Of a stretch of DNA of 64,000 nucleotides, positions 54,428 to 64,000 are shown piece after piece. Within the stretch, counting starts at the first letter, position 1. Each line of letters opens with the position of its first letter. Under the pieces are notes generated by a model, which searched no databases, had not been told where the DNA came from, and was given only the letters and a program-made list of their open reading frames with translations. The DNA is from Apiosordaria backusii (lineage: Eukaryota; Ascomycota; Sordariomycetes; Sordariales; Lasiosphaeriaceae). Where the stretch lies: assembly GCA_030549205.1 (NCBI GenBank), contig JAUKTV010000002.1, positions 62,001 through 126,000 of the forward strand, read 5' to 3'. Position numbers and translations under genes: made by a program.

Positions 54428-56510
54428 ACTTCAGGCGTGGAAAGTGTGACAGTTTGGAAGATATGAACCACGGTTCTGAATACTGGTTCGTCTGTTTGTT
54501 TCGCTTTGAAACCTCTCGATTGCCAATTTGCAGATTCAAGTGCTCATGAAGCGAGAAGCACAAAATCTTGTCGTGAATATGATCAGGACGAACAAGCCGC
54601 CATAGACAGGGGTGTCAGGACTTGAATAGACGGATTTGCTGGAGTCAGAGTCCAGTTTGGGAGTCTATTATAGGTAGTATTCTGGATATGGATTCTGTTT
54701 GAGCGTGTGGCGGAACGCAAACGAACAACGTGTGATAACCTAGAGCAAGCACAGCATAGAGCTGACACATGTACCTAAGAATTCAAACGAGCTTCAGGAA
54801 CTATGAACGAGAGCTTACAACTTATGTTAGCTTCAGTCAATAGAGACAAGCTTTGCATGCAGGACAATGTTCATGACCTCCATGACTGGCAGAAAGGGCG
54901 TTAAGAACAACATAGATGCAGTGGAAGGGTGTACCTGAAAGAGAGAGATTGATGCAGGTCAAATCAGGACCAGGTATCTTGAAACTTCGGTCCAATGATA
55001 ACTTGAGCAGTGGCAAGTTCCTGGCAATGAAGAAATATGTTGTTGGTACCCCTGAAGATCGGCCGGGAAACGAGTGAGCTGTAGGTAAACGAACCCCCCT
55101 AACCTCTCTCTCCTGAGGATCAACCGGAAAACCAGCAATAGCTCTGAGCTCTAGGATTCCAGGCTCGGCGAATACCTCACTTGAGTTGACCATTTCTGAC
55201 CAGACTTTCTTGATACCAGAACTGACCCAGCCCCGGCTCAACCAAAACGTGGTGGATGCCGGCTTTTTCACACAAAAATAGCCTGATGCTACCTATGATC
55301 CACCAAGCCAGCCCGCCAATGCCAAGACTCCCAAGCGAGGAGGGGGCCAGGGAGCGATTTCGTCACCCAAGAGAAGCGTTCATCATCCCCATTCAATCTC
55401 GATATTGAAAACTGCTCACACGCCTCTCGGTTAATCTGGCCAAGATGATCAAAACCGTCCATCTTGCAGCAGACGGCTCCTGCAGGTTCCCTGTCGCCAC
55501 CGTGCAGAGTGCAGTTCAATTCTACAGTAGTGTGATGAAATGCAAGTTTGCAAGATGGGGGTAGGTAAGCAGCCACACCCCGACGGGGAATCACCAACCC
55601 ACCTTCAACTCCTCACCTCAGCTACCAAATGAGTGCCAGTGCGGGGATGTGTTGAATCTCTAATTTATTCCTCGGTAGCCGCTTACTTTTGTGTAATTTT
55701 TTCTTGGGTGTGGTGTGGACGCACGGCAGCATCCTTCCAGATCAGATCCCCCTGGGCGGTAAGCCAATATTTCAACGTGTCTTTTTCCTCACTTTTGCTG
55801 CCATCCCATCAACACCTGCGATGTTGACAACAACTCTCGTTTCTCCTGCAAAAAACACAAAGCAGCCCCTCTCGATAGACATTTCACAAATCACAAGCAA
55901 AAAGCGGTGACAGGCGCAAAAGAAATCTCCACTCAGGCTTCACCGCAAACCCACTTGGTAGGCCATAACTGGGACCAACTGGGACCAACTGGAACCACTG
56001 CAGAGACCACACTTCAGCACTGCATCGCGCTTGTCCAGGATTAGTTGGGAAAGGTGGACCAACCCCTCCAATTTTTTTTTGCCAGTCACCTCACTTTTGA
56101 CCATCGTGAACGCCACTTCACGAGGGGTTCTTTTTTCTTGAATTATCGCCATCATTCCCTTGGGTGATTGTTATACACGGAACCGCTGGTCGGCCATCTG
56201 CGCATTTCCTCAAGGCGGAGTAAATCAGGACGGAAAACATCAGCTTTCATCCAGTCACGATCACCGACAAGTTGAAATCTTTTCAAAGGAACTTGAACGA
56301 TCTCACCGCCTGGCGTACATATACACACCTACATGCCATGCCCCCGCAACAAAGGTGACATTCAGGTATCTAAGCGCTGGAAAGAAAATCCCTGGGAACC
56401 CAATATCATACAACAAAAAGTACGCCTTTCCCTCCCCTTTATCTCTCTCTCGAATAAATCTCTAACACCTGTTTTCAGAAACAAACGGTCCAAAAAGCCA
56501 AAAACTAGCG
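54428..56510. other. Two-kilobase region without a supported gene
   Basis: A minus-strand frame at 54837–55271 (144 residues, ending CPACKACLY) is the longest, but has no convincing start context or homology. A small tandem repeat, CTGGGACCAA, occurs at 55977–56000. The 56.2–56.5 kb part is the likely leader of the next gene. Confidence 0.4.
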
Positions 56511-56984
56511 ATGCCCAACCTCTCACCCCCCAACACCCTCCCCCTAACCCAACTCCTCTCCTCCCTCCTCGCCTCCCTCACCCAGCTCTACCAAACCCTC
56601 CTCACCTCGCTCCAAAAGCGCTTCAACCCCCACGCCGCCCTCGCCGGAGACGAAGACCATTTATTGAACGGCATCTGGTTTTTCCTCTTGTTATTAGAAG
56701 CCATGATTGTGCTCGGAGTTTTGTTCAAGGCGGTGGTTCGGGGGTTGAAGTGGCGGATCAACAGGAGGAGGATGGCAAGGGGGATAATCATGGGCGCGGG
56801 GAGCAGACCGGGGAGTTCATATCAGATGCCGCCATCGACGCCGTCAAGAGAAAAAGGGTTGAGGAGGGATAGCAATGCAAGATGGGAGCAGGACAGGTGG
56901 CAGGAAGGGTCGGGGTATGGGTTTGAGTGGGATTATGGGTGGGATGCGAGGTACTATGGTGGTGGGCATGAGAAGGGGTATTGA
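56511..56984 (+). CDS. Small single-pass membrane protein
   Basis: A single exon of 157 residues. An amphipathic Leu/Ser-rich N-terminus (LTQLLSSLLASLTQLYQTLL) leads to DEDHLLNGIWFFLLLLEAM, the start of one membrane segment through about residue 77 (IVLGVLFKAVV). A basic stop-transfer stretch follows (RGLKWRINRRRMARG), then a Gly/Tyr/Trp/Asp-rich tail (GFEWDYGWDARYYGGGHEKGY). The topology suggests the short side in the lumen or intermembrane space and the basic tail in the cytosol or matrix. A conserved hypothetical type of fungal protein; function unknown. C-rich codon choice in the first 45 residues fits a real gene. Confidence 0.6.
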   Translation: MPNLSPPNTLPLTQLLSSLLASLTQLYQTLLTSLQKRFNPHAALAGDEDHLLNGIWFFLLLLEAMIVLGVLFKAVVRGLKWRINRRRMARGIIMGAGSRPGSSYQMPPSTPSREKGLRRDSNARWEQDRWQEGSGYGFEWDYGWDARYYGGGHEKGY

Positions 56985-57603
56985 AGGAGTGGGGGGAGAC
57001 AGGAGATGGGAAAAAGGCTACGAGAGACGGAGTGGATGAATTTATGAGTGATGGACATCTTGATACCAGCAGAATCATGGGATGCATTGTGGGCGTTTTG
57101 GGCGGGCAAAGAGATTTGATTGCATTTTAATGGCGCTTCTTGGGATATTTTTGAGGGTTTTTGCATAGCATTTTTTGCACAGCTGGAATTCAGCATTACT
57201 TCGAAGTTCAAGTAATATGTGTCTTCTGAAGATGCTAGGCGTGGTGTAAGGTTGGCCTGGCTGGCACACGTTGTGATGTGTGGCGTTCATACAGTTTTTT
57301 CCTGCAAGTTGTAGTCTGCATGTATGGCCAACCCGCCTATCATTTGCATCCCGGGTGAGACAACAGAATAAGGGGTATCAATGGTTACCTTTAGCTACGT
57401 ATGCATCGGTGTCGATCAGTCATGTAGTGCGACGACGGACGTCCGGCCGGCGAGCAGATATCTCCTGACGGGCTCCGCGCCGAGGCAGAGCAGACTGACG
57501 CGCAACTCGTGCAAGCTTCGGATTTTCAGACCAATTCTTGCCTTTTTTCACATTTCATCTCTCGCAGCACCGACATCTCACTGTCACCACCACCGCCATC
57601 ATC
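56985..57603. other. Intergenic, promoter of the hydrolase gene
   Basis: About 600 bp between two plus-strand genes with no supported coding region. Confidence 0.45.
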
Positions 57604-59672
57604 ATGACCCTTACCGTCCCCGAAGATAATCCCTTATCGCCGCGGGGCGACGACACCAACCCCGAACCCCGCGAGGGTCGTCGCGACTACAGCACCTTCC
57701 CCGACGTCTCAACCCACGACCGTACCTCTTTCCCCTACATCTTCTCCAAAAACGTCTCCGTCCCCCTCTCCCCTCCGGCAACCGGCACCGGCCTGATAAG
57801 ATGCAACGTGTACCGCCCCCACGGCTCCGATACCAAACCCGTGCCCGTGCTTGTGACCTACGGCCCCTATGGCAAAGACATACCCTACAGCGTGTGAGTC
57901 TCCCAAACACACACACATCATTTGTCTTCCCATCCCGCTGTTTCCCTTTTACCTACCTAGTTTCCTAACATCCACTATCTTCCAGCTTCAACCCCCAATC
58001 CTTCTCCGAAGTCAACCCCGCCCACAAATCCCCCCACTCCTGCTGGGAGACCCCCGACCCCTCCTTCTGGACAGCAGCCGGATACGCCCTCGTCCGTGGC
58101 GACGAGCTCGGCACGGGCCAGTCCCCCGGGTTCCTAGACACCATGTCCCGCTCCACCTCCGAAGCCTTCTCCGATCTTATCACCTGGGCCGCCTCCCAGC
58201 CTTGGTCAACCGGCAAGGTCGGGCTGTTAGGGGTAAGCTACTACGCCGGATCACAATGGCGAGTCGCGGCAAGGAAACCAAAGGGTCTGGCGGCGATGGT
58301 GCCGTGGGAGGGGATGTCGGATTATTACCGGGATCGGTGCCGTCATGGGGGGATATACAGTAGTGGGTTTGTGGAGCGGTGGTGGGATAGGCAGGTGGTG
58401 GGGAATCAGTACGGGCTGAAGGGGCGGGATAGGGGGGAGAGGACGGTCGATGATGGGGGGGAGATGGGGGAGGAAGAATTAGAGAGAAATAGGAGGGATC
58501 AGAGGGTGGATAATCGGGAGAATAGGTTCCGGGACGAGGAGTATTACAGGGAGAAGGAGTACGATTTGGGGGATGTGGAGGTTCCGGTGTTGAGTGTGGG
58601 GAACTGGGGGGGGATACTGCTGCATTTGAGGGGAACATCCAGGGGTTCGTGCATGCTGGGAGCGAGTACAAGTTTTTGAGGATGATCACTGGGAGACATG
58701 ATCTGCCGTTTTATTACGAGGAGGAGGTTGAGGTGCAGAGGAGCTTTTTGGATGCTTTTCTGAAGGGGGAGGATAGGGATGGGTGGACGACTGGGGGGAA
58801 GCCGAGGGTTGATTTGATTATTCGGAAGGGTGATGCGGGGGTGAATGATGCCAGGAAAGAGAGGGAGATGTTTAAGAGGAGACTGGAGAATGAGTGGCCG
58901 TTGGGGAGAACGAGGTATACGAAGTATTATCTGGGGTGTGATTTGACGATGAAGAGCAGAAATAACTACGCGTATGCTGGTGGTGTTGGAGAGGGCGGGA
59001 AGAAGCTGGGTTACAGGGCGCTGGGAAGCATTGATAACCCTCAGACGCTGGCTTTTCAAACGGTGCCTTCAGAGATGAGCGGGCAGGAGATGGAAATCAC
59101 AGGGCATATTGTTGCCCACCTCAACGTCTCGGTGTCCCCTGACAGAAGTGGGCCAACACCATCAGATATTGACCTGTTTTTGACACTTCGTCATATTGGT
59201 GCGGATGGCAAGGAGATATTCTACACGGGCACAGCGGGTGATCCTGTGCCGCTTACCAAGGGCTGGTTGAGGGCTTCCCTCAGAAAGGTAAACAAGGAAC
59301 ACCCGAAACATCGCGAGTGGCTGCCGCATCGGGATTACACCAGCAAAGATGTCCTCCCTGTTATTCAAGGCGATGTGTATCCCGTTGACGTAGAGCTGTG
59401 GCCCACTTGTGTTGTTCTTCAAGAAGGAGAGGCCCTGGTCTTGGAGGTCTCGTCGGGGGATACTCAAGGTTCTGGTATCTTTTTACACAACGACCCTGTC
59501 GACAGGTAAGGTTTTCCTTGCGAGGCGACTCGGAGCGGGAAGCAATTGATCGCCGCTAACACACAACAGATCTCCGAACGTTTTCCAAGGAATGAACTAC
59601 ATTCACATTTCGAAACAATATGAGAATTATCTGGTTCTGCCAGTCATTCCTCATTCCATAGACGGCAGCTAG
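57604..59672 (+). CDS. CocE/NonD-type X-Pro dipeptidyl-peptidase-like hydrolase, with one frameshift
   Basis: Three exons: 57604–57893, 57986–59505 and 59570–59672, with 92- and 64-bp introns (GTGAGT and GTAAGG donors, CGCTAAC branch in the second). This is an alpha/beta hydrolase of the S15/CocE family. The order is TYGPYGKD, WTAAGYALVRGDELGTGQSPG, the nucleophile elbow 'GLLGVSYYAGSQWRVAARKP', a cap-like acidic insert, a segment ending NWGGILLHLRG, 'FVHAGSEYKFLRMITGRHDL' with the likely catalytic His, and a jelly-roll PepX C-terminal domain (TKGWLRASLRKVN… VELWPTCVVLQEGEALVLEVSSG). Acts on esters, amides or X-Pro peptides, probably in the cytosol since no signal peptide is present. At 58630–58634 the run AGGGGA is one G short of keeping frame between LLHLRG and NIQGF. 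Exon 2 is 1520 nt where 1521 is expected. It is either an assembly error in a homopolymer or a broken gene. Confidence 0.8.
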
Positions 59673-61145
59673 TAGCACATGGAACAATTTATGTATTACT
59701 GCGCAGTAGATCAAGCGACTCGATTGATTTGACTGACGGAAGTCGTCTTCAAGAGATGGTGGATCCTCGTAGAATCGGCGGTCAATCAATGCCCGATGCT
59801 TGACTCGTTTTATGTGCTAACAGGGGCCATATGCGCTTGGGAACCTTATCCCGGCTCACTACGTCAACGGTGGAGGCATCTGGACTGTGTCCTGACACAT
59901 CTCCGAGCTCAGCTTCTGCTGGTTTGAAACGGACTGAACCATGTCGAGATAAGGATGAACCTCGAGACCCTTCAACGAGTCGGGAGGTGTCAGGAATGGA
60001 ACAGCTCAAAGCGAATGGAGAACCTCAGGAGGAGAGCTTCCCCGCTCTTCGATTGCATTCCCGTTACACAACCACCGGTGCTGTGCCTGAGTTGAGGGGT
60101 CGATGCATGGGCACAACGGCCGATCAATCGGTTAAAGCAGGACTCTTGGAGTGAATGCTCATCCCCCTCCTGAGCTTCCCCATCTTCGAGCTCCGGGCTG
60201 ATTCTCTTACTGAAGCCAGGAGACTTTCCACGCCAATTCTCCGATGCTGTGCCCATGGCAGGATCGAGACCTCTCCTACGTGAACAGTTCATTTCCAGGG
60301 CGTTCCTGGAATGGCCCGAAGTGAAGCCCCATCCCGTCCCCTTGCCCTTCAATTGTGAGACCAAGTTGGAACCCCACCTTGCTGCGCCCCACCTGAACCA
60401 CCACTTGCGTGTGTCGGGTGGGACGGGACCGGGCAGCTTCGAGAGCTCCAGATAAAGGAAAGAAGAGGGGCGCTGTTAACGGCCATGTCACTCGGGCTCC
60501 GCAGTCAATTTTTGCAGTGCAGGATCACCACAACACATGCTTCTAAAAATGATGCAACTTCTTCCAAAATGTTGTTATATGCCCTCTCAATGCTGAAATT
60601 GTGTTTCTTGACATTTCCCAGCCAAGTGTGGTGTTGAGACTGGGGGCTGACAGCAGTGGGTCTCTTGCCCTGCTACCCCGGATTTTCCCCAGATTCCCTT
60701 TGACCCTCCCCCCTGCTGACGGCTGTTAGCGTTCTGCAGGGCGCTTGGGCCAGGTACCTTTCCTTGTTCGGACGGCGCTGGGGTGAGCCTGCTGTGTCGT
60801 TCCATGATGATGTACTCGTCACGCGATGCTGTGATTTGACCAACGTGATCACTCGACTGACAATTACCCCGCCCGGTCTGACGAAACAGTCGAGCCAGGC
60901 ACGATGCGAGCGGGAGGAGATCAGCTCTCTCCCGAGTCTGCTATATACCCCTTTCTTCCCCGCCCAAAGCCTGGCTCTCGTTCCTCCTCTCTCCTCTCTC
61001 TCTTTGTCCATCGATATCATCTGCAAACGACCATCTGCAACTTATTAACTACATCAATCTTGTCTCTGTCATCTTCAGGGACAATTGAGCTTCCAGCAAC
61101 AACCACAACACAGCCAGCTAGCTTTCCAGCACACCAAACATCAAC
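59673..61145. other. Intergenic, no gene supported
   Basis: Overlapping frames on both strands at 59.8–60.4 kb are not convincing. 60.9–61.14 kb is C/T-rich and is the probable 5' leader of the DUF6699 gene. Confidence 0.4.
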
Positions 61146-61792
61146 ATGTCCGGCGAACCACTCACCAAGGTCGACTCCGCCGTCCAGGGCCTCGGCACCT
61201 CCCCACCCAAGGAGACCAAGCACAGGAGGGCATCCTCCAGCGCTGCTGGTGTCATGAACGTCAATGACCTGGAGGCCCAGGGCATTGAGCTCCAAATTGC
61301 AAAGGAGACGCAAAAGACGGGGTGGTACGTCCTGCTCCCTGATGATCACTATGATCACCCCTCGTTCCCCGCATCCAGCGACCTGACAGCATTGCAGGAA
61401 GATCAACACCTCGCCAAGCACAGTAGAGGAGAAGGACATCCTCAAGAAGCTCCTGACCACCCCCCCAGTGAAGAAGATTGACCTGCACTTCCCATTGGGC
61501 CTCGAAGTAACGGCGAGGAACCTCAAAGGTGTCACCATCAAGGATGCGCTGGACGCTATCCACAAGCAATTCAAGAAGAGGGTATGTCACCTGTGTTTCT
61601 CTGTTAGTCGTCTATCGTCGTCACTAACATCGCCCTCACCTCCAGGCCGATGACGAGCTCGATGAACCATACCTCAAGGGCTTCGAGTGGGACAAGGAGG
61701 AGTCATGGACCAAGCTCATTGTCCACCTGTCAAAGGACGCCGGCGTACAGGTTGGCGGCTCCAAGAAGAAGAAGAAGGGTGGTGACGAGTAA
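61146..61792 (+). CDS. DUF6699-type conserved fungal protein
   Basis: Three exons, 61146–61324, 61398–61581 and 61646–61792, with introns of 73 and 64 bp (GTACGT and GTATGT donors). The product is 169 residues. An N-terminal polar part (GTSPPKETKHRRASSSAAGV) precedes the compact domain 'ELQIAKETQKTGWKINTSPS' … PPVKKIDLHFPLGLEVTARN, VTIKDALDAIHKQFKKRADD, 'ELDEPYLKGFEWDKEESWTK'. This matches the DUF6699 family, widespread in ascomycetes and of unknown function. It ends in a lysine run and GGDE. The two junctions rebuild a Trp codon and an Arg/Ala border, so the exon model is firm. No signal peptide; a small soluble protein. Confidence 0.82.
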
Positions 61793-63120
61793 TGAAGAGA
61801 CACGCCCGCATAGCGCAGTTCACTCTCTCAACACTACCGAGATCATCCTGAGGGTTGATCTCGAGACTGGGCTATTGCCACAGACTGCACGCCGCGCACC
61901 CTGGGAAAGGGTGGTGGGCGGCGGCATTCTGAAACTTTTTGCCTTCTTGATGTGGTGATGGCTACTAGCCGGCCATTGCTATTATTTTTGACTTGAATGT
62001 AGGCTCCTTTGGAAGTTCTACTTTATGGCAGGATGACGAGGGAGGATTATCGTGGGACCAGTCCATAGTAGCTCTGCTCGTCAATGAAACACACGTCACT
62101 CTGTATGTTGATTGCGATGGTAGTGACTCGGCTTCCTGTGACTCCAAAATGCTTGTGGCTCCAATTATAAAAGCTGCAGCTATCATGCCAATGGAGATGT
62201 GCCTGGATTAGCTTCGATCGATCCCATCATCTCGGCCGGAGATCTCGGGGCTCGGTGACGTGTGGTGTGCGGCGATGTGCGGGGCTGAGAGCTTGGAGCT
62301 GTTGAAAAGTGGCCTGACCCTGAGCTGCTGAAGCATTGTGGTGTTCATGTCAGTCGGTTCTGATAATCCCACCACCAAAAATAACCAAACCCCTGCCAAG
62401 ATGAGCCTTTTGCATATAGCTTCTAGATGTCGCGACCTCTCTCTTCTTCCGCACCTCTACCACCCTTTGATGATGTCGCCGCGGTAATTGAACTGTCGTT
62501 AATAGTGGGGTCTTCGTTGCCGTTGTCAGCGGGGGTCTTGCTCCACACTACAGTGAGCAAGCCTGAGCGGGCCATGCACCCGAACCCCGAGGGTCCACTG
62601 TTTTCTGCGAACGGTTCAACGACCGGTGGAGGTTCGGGTTACGCATATTCTCGGCTAGGGGCGGCTTCCGAGACGGCTCTGACGACCGCGGAATTGGGAC
62701 AGTTTTGGGTCGAATAACGTGGAGGTGCGATCTTCAAGCCAGGAAGGTACTGTGTAAGCAGGGTACGAAGAAGGTTCTTTGGGCCGAACTTGGAGGAAAA
62801 ATGACGGCACAAGGTAGCACGGCGGAGCACGCGGGGCACGGGTTGGGTGGGTTTTGCGGGGATTTTTGAGTGTTTTTCACTTCGGATGGGCAAGGTGAAG
62901 GGAGGGTATTAATGTGCGGTGGTTGCCCGCTGCTCTGGGGAGCTTTGGGAGGTGAGTTTGTTTTTGCGATCTGGTTTATGGCAACAGTCCGCGCAACTTG
63001 GTGAATAGTGAGCGGAGATACACACAGCACACATACACACACGCGCGCGTGTGCGATATCATCGACACCTACACGCACATACACGACTGAGAAAGCGATT
63101 GACCAACGTCGTCGTTCACA
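61793..63120. other. Intergenic and HGD promoter region
   Basis: No gene supported. A (CA)n/(CG)n/(GT)n tract at about 63018–63056, ACACACACGCGCGCGTGTGC-like, could form Z-DNA or a cruciform and lies just before the homogentisate dioxygenase start. Confidence 0.45.
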
Positions 63121-64000
63121 ATGCCAGTCACCACCTTCTCCATTCCGGAGAAGTACGAGTACCTCATCGGGTTTGACTCGTATCACCAGTTTGTCTTTCC
63201 CTTTTTTTTTTTTTTTTTGGTTTCCATCCACTTTTTTCCTCGACGACCATCATCACGAGGTGTAGACGACTAACCTTGTGTGTGTGTGTGTGTGCGCGCT
63301 GTGACAGAAGTGAAGCCTACCCCGGTGCGCTCCCGTTAGCCCAAAACTCTCCTCAGAAACCCCCCTTGGGACTCTACGCCGAAAAGCTCTCGGGAACAGC
63401 GTTTACTGCCCCCCGGCATGAGAACAAGCAGACGTGGCTTTACCGGATCCTGCCTTCGTGCGCACACCCGCCGTTTGAGCCCGTTGCGAGTCGCAACGAG
63501 GCGGTCGAGACGCAGCATGAGAAGAAGCATTATATTCCTAACCAGCTGCGCTGGGACCCGTTTGATCACGACGAGCACGCCGAGCATGATTTTGTGGATG
63601 GGTTGAAGCTGGTGGCGGGGGCGGGTGACCCGACGCTGAAGCAAGGGATGGGGATTTATGTCTATGCCTGCGGGCGGGACATGAGCCAGAGGGAGGCGTA
63701 TTACTCTGCTGATGGGGACTTGCTGGTTGTGCCGCAGGAAGGGGGGTTGGATGTGCGGACGGAGTTTGGGAAGATGGTGGTGAGGCCGATGGAGATTTGT
63801 GTTATCCCTAGGGGGGTGAAATACCGCGTTGACATCATTGGGGAGGAGAAAAAGGCGAGGGGGTACGCGCTGGAGTTGTACCAGGGGCACTTCCAGCTGC
63901 CGGAGCTGGGGCCGATCGGGTCCAACGGTCTGGCGAATGCCAGGGATTTCCAGGTGCCAAAGGCGGACTTTGAGGAGGATTACGGAGCGACGGCGCAGTC
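63121..64000 (+). CDS. hmgA: Homogentisate 1,2-dioxygenase, 5' part (cut by window end)
   Basis: Fe(II) enzyme opening the homogentisate ring to 4-maleylacetoacetate in phenylalanine/tyrosine breakdown, cytosolic. Exon 1, 63121–63188, encodes MPVTTFSIPEKYEYLIGFDSY-HQ. A 119-bp intron (GTTTGT donor, GTGACAG acceptor; contains a long T run and a (GT)n run) joins in phase 2 to exon 2 from 63308. Diagnostic blocks are SEAYPGALPLAQNSPQ, 'GLYAEKLSGTAFTAPRHENK' QTWLYRILPS, GDPTLKQGMGIYVYACGRDM, 'YYSADGDLLVVPQEGGLDVR' TEFGKMVV, ICVIPRGVKYRVD and 'GYALELYQGHFQLPELGPIG' SNGLANARDFQVP. The metal-binding His/Glu residues lie beyond the window. The coding sequence is open to base 64000. Neighbouring genes of the tyrosine pathway, if clustered, would be downstream. 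Confidence 0.93.

Noticed and set aside
54837..55271. 144-codon minus-strand frame ending in CPACKAC
   Set aside because: No recognisable domain, weak start and no supporting introns; kept only as a note in the intergenic entry.
62427..62717. 96-codon frame upstream of homogentisate dioxygenase
   Set aside because: Low-complexity, no splice context, and located in the promoter region.

Overview
The window comes from a filamentous ascomycete, most likely a Sordariomycete of the Sordariales type. The evidence is short GT–AG introns with CTAAC/CTGAC branch sites, fungal housekeeping genes (type-I DAHP synthase, a COX14-like factor, a mitochondrial ribosomal protein of the L50/Mrpl13 type, an SmgGDS-like armadillo protein, a DUF6699 protein, homogentisate dioxygenase), and a sharply bounded AT-rich block with the C-to-T/G-to-A signature of repeat-induced point mutation (RIP). 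Gene calls come from reading the sequence by eye; exon boundaries are inferred from splice consensus and frame.

Layout. (1) 1–9.6 kb is a RIP-destroyed transposon graveyard. A Ty1/Copia pol is still readable from about 1.3 to 4.1 kb, and a Ty3/Gypsy integrase C-terminus from about 5.3 to 6.0 kb. (2) 9.6–10.6 kb is a RING-H2 gene lying across the AT-rich/GC-rich border; its distal half has been mutated by RIP and its proximal half spared. (3) 11–25.3 kb is ordinary gene-rich sequence: a small membrane protein, DAHP synthase, a C-terminal CxxC protein, a head-to-head pair of mitochondrial biogenesis genes, and the SmgGDS-like gene. (4) 25.6–30.7 kb holds three tandem relics of one GNAT acetyltransferase/ankyrin/Cys-motif family. 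The largest is split by a 682-bp hAT-like non-autonomous element with a perfect 8-bp target duplication. (5) 31–36 kb is gene-poor. It holds one frameshifted relic of an unrecognised gene and one small secreted cysteine-containing protein.

(6) 36.9–49.3 kb is an unusual cluster of eight coiled-coil genes and relics, most on the minus strand. They range from shared-ancestry tandem copies with frameshifts to intact 110–315 residue proteins, one of them tail-anchored. (7) 50–52.6 kb carries, on the minus strand, a regular series of very small exon candidates (12–70 nt, one of 199 nt). They are separated by related introns of about 170–340 bp and joined mostly in phase 1 through a split glycine codon. 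This microexon-like locus and the coiled-coil cluster are the best candidates for undescribed biology. (8) 53.8–64 kb returns to ordinary genes: a doubtful plus-strand gene, a small membrane protein, a CocE/X-Pro-type hydrolase with a one-base frameshift in a G run, the DUF6699 gene, and the start of homogentisate 1,2-dioxygenase cut by the window end.

No metabolic operon logic applies in this eukaryote. The clearest functional pairing is the divergent mitochondrial pair at 19.1–22.3 kb. The accessory blocks at 25–36 and 36–54 kb behave like birth-and-death regions next to conserved genes.
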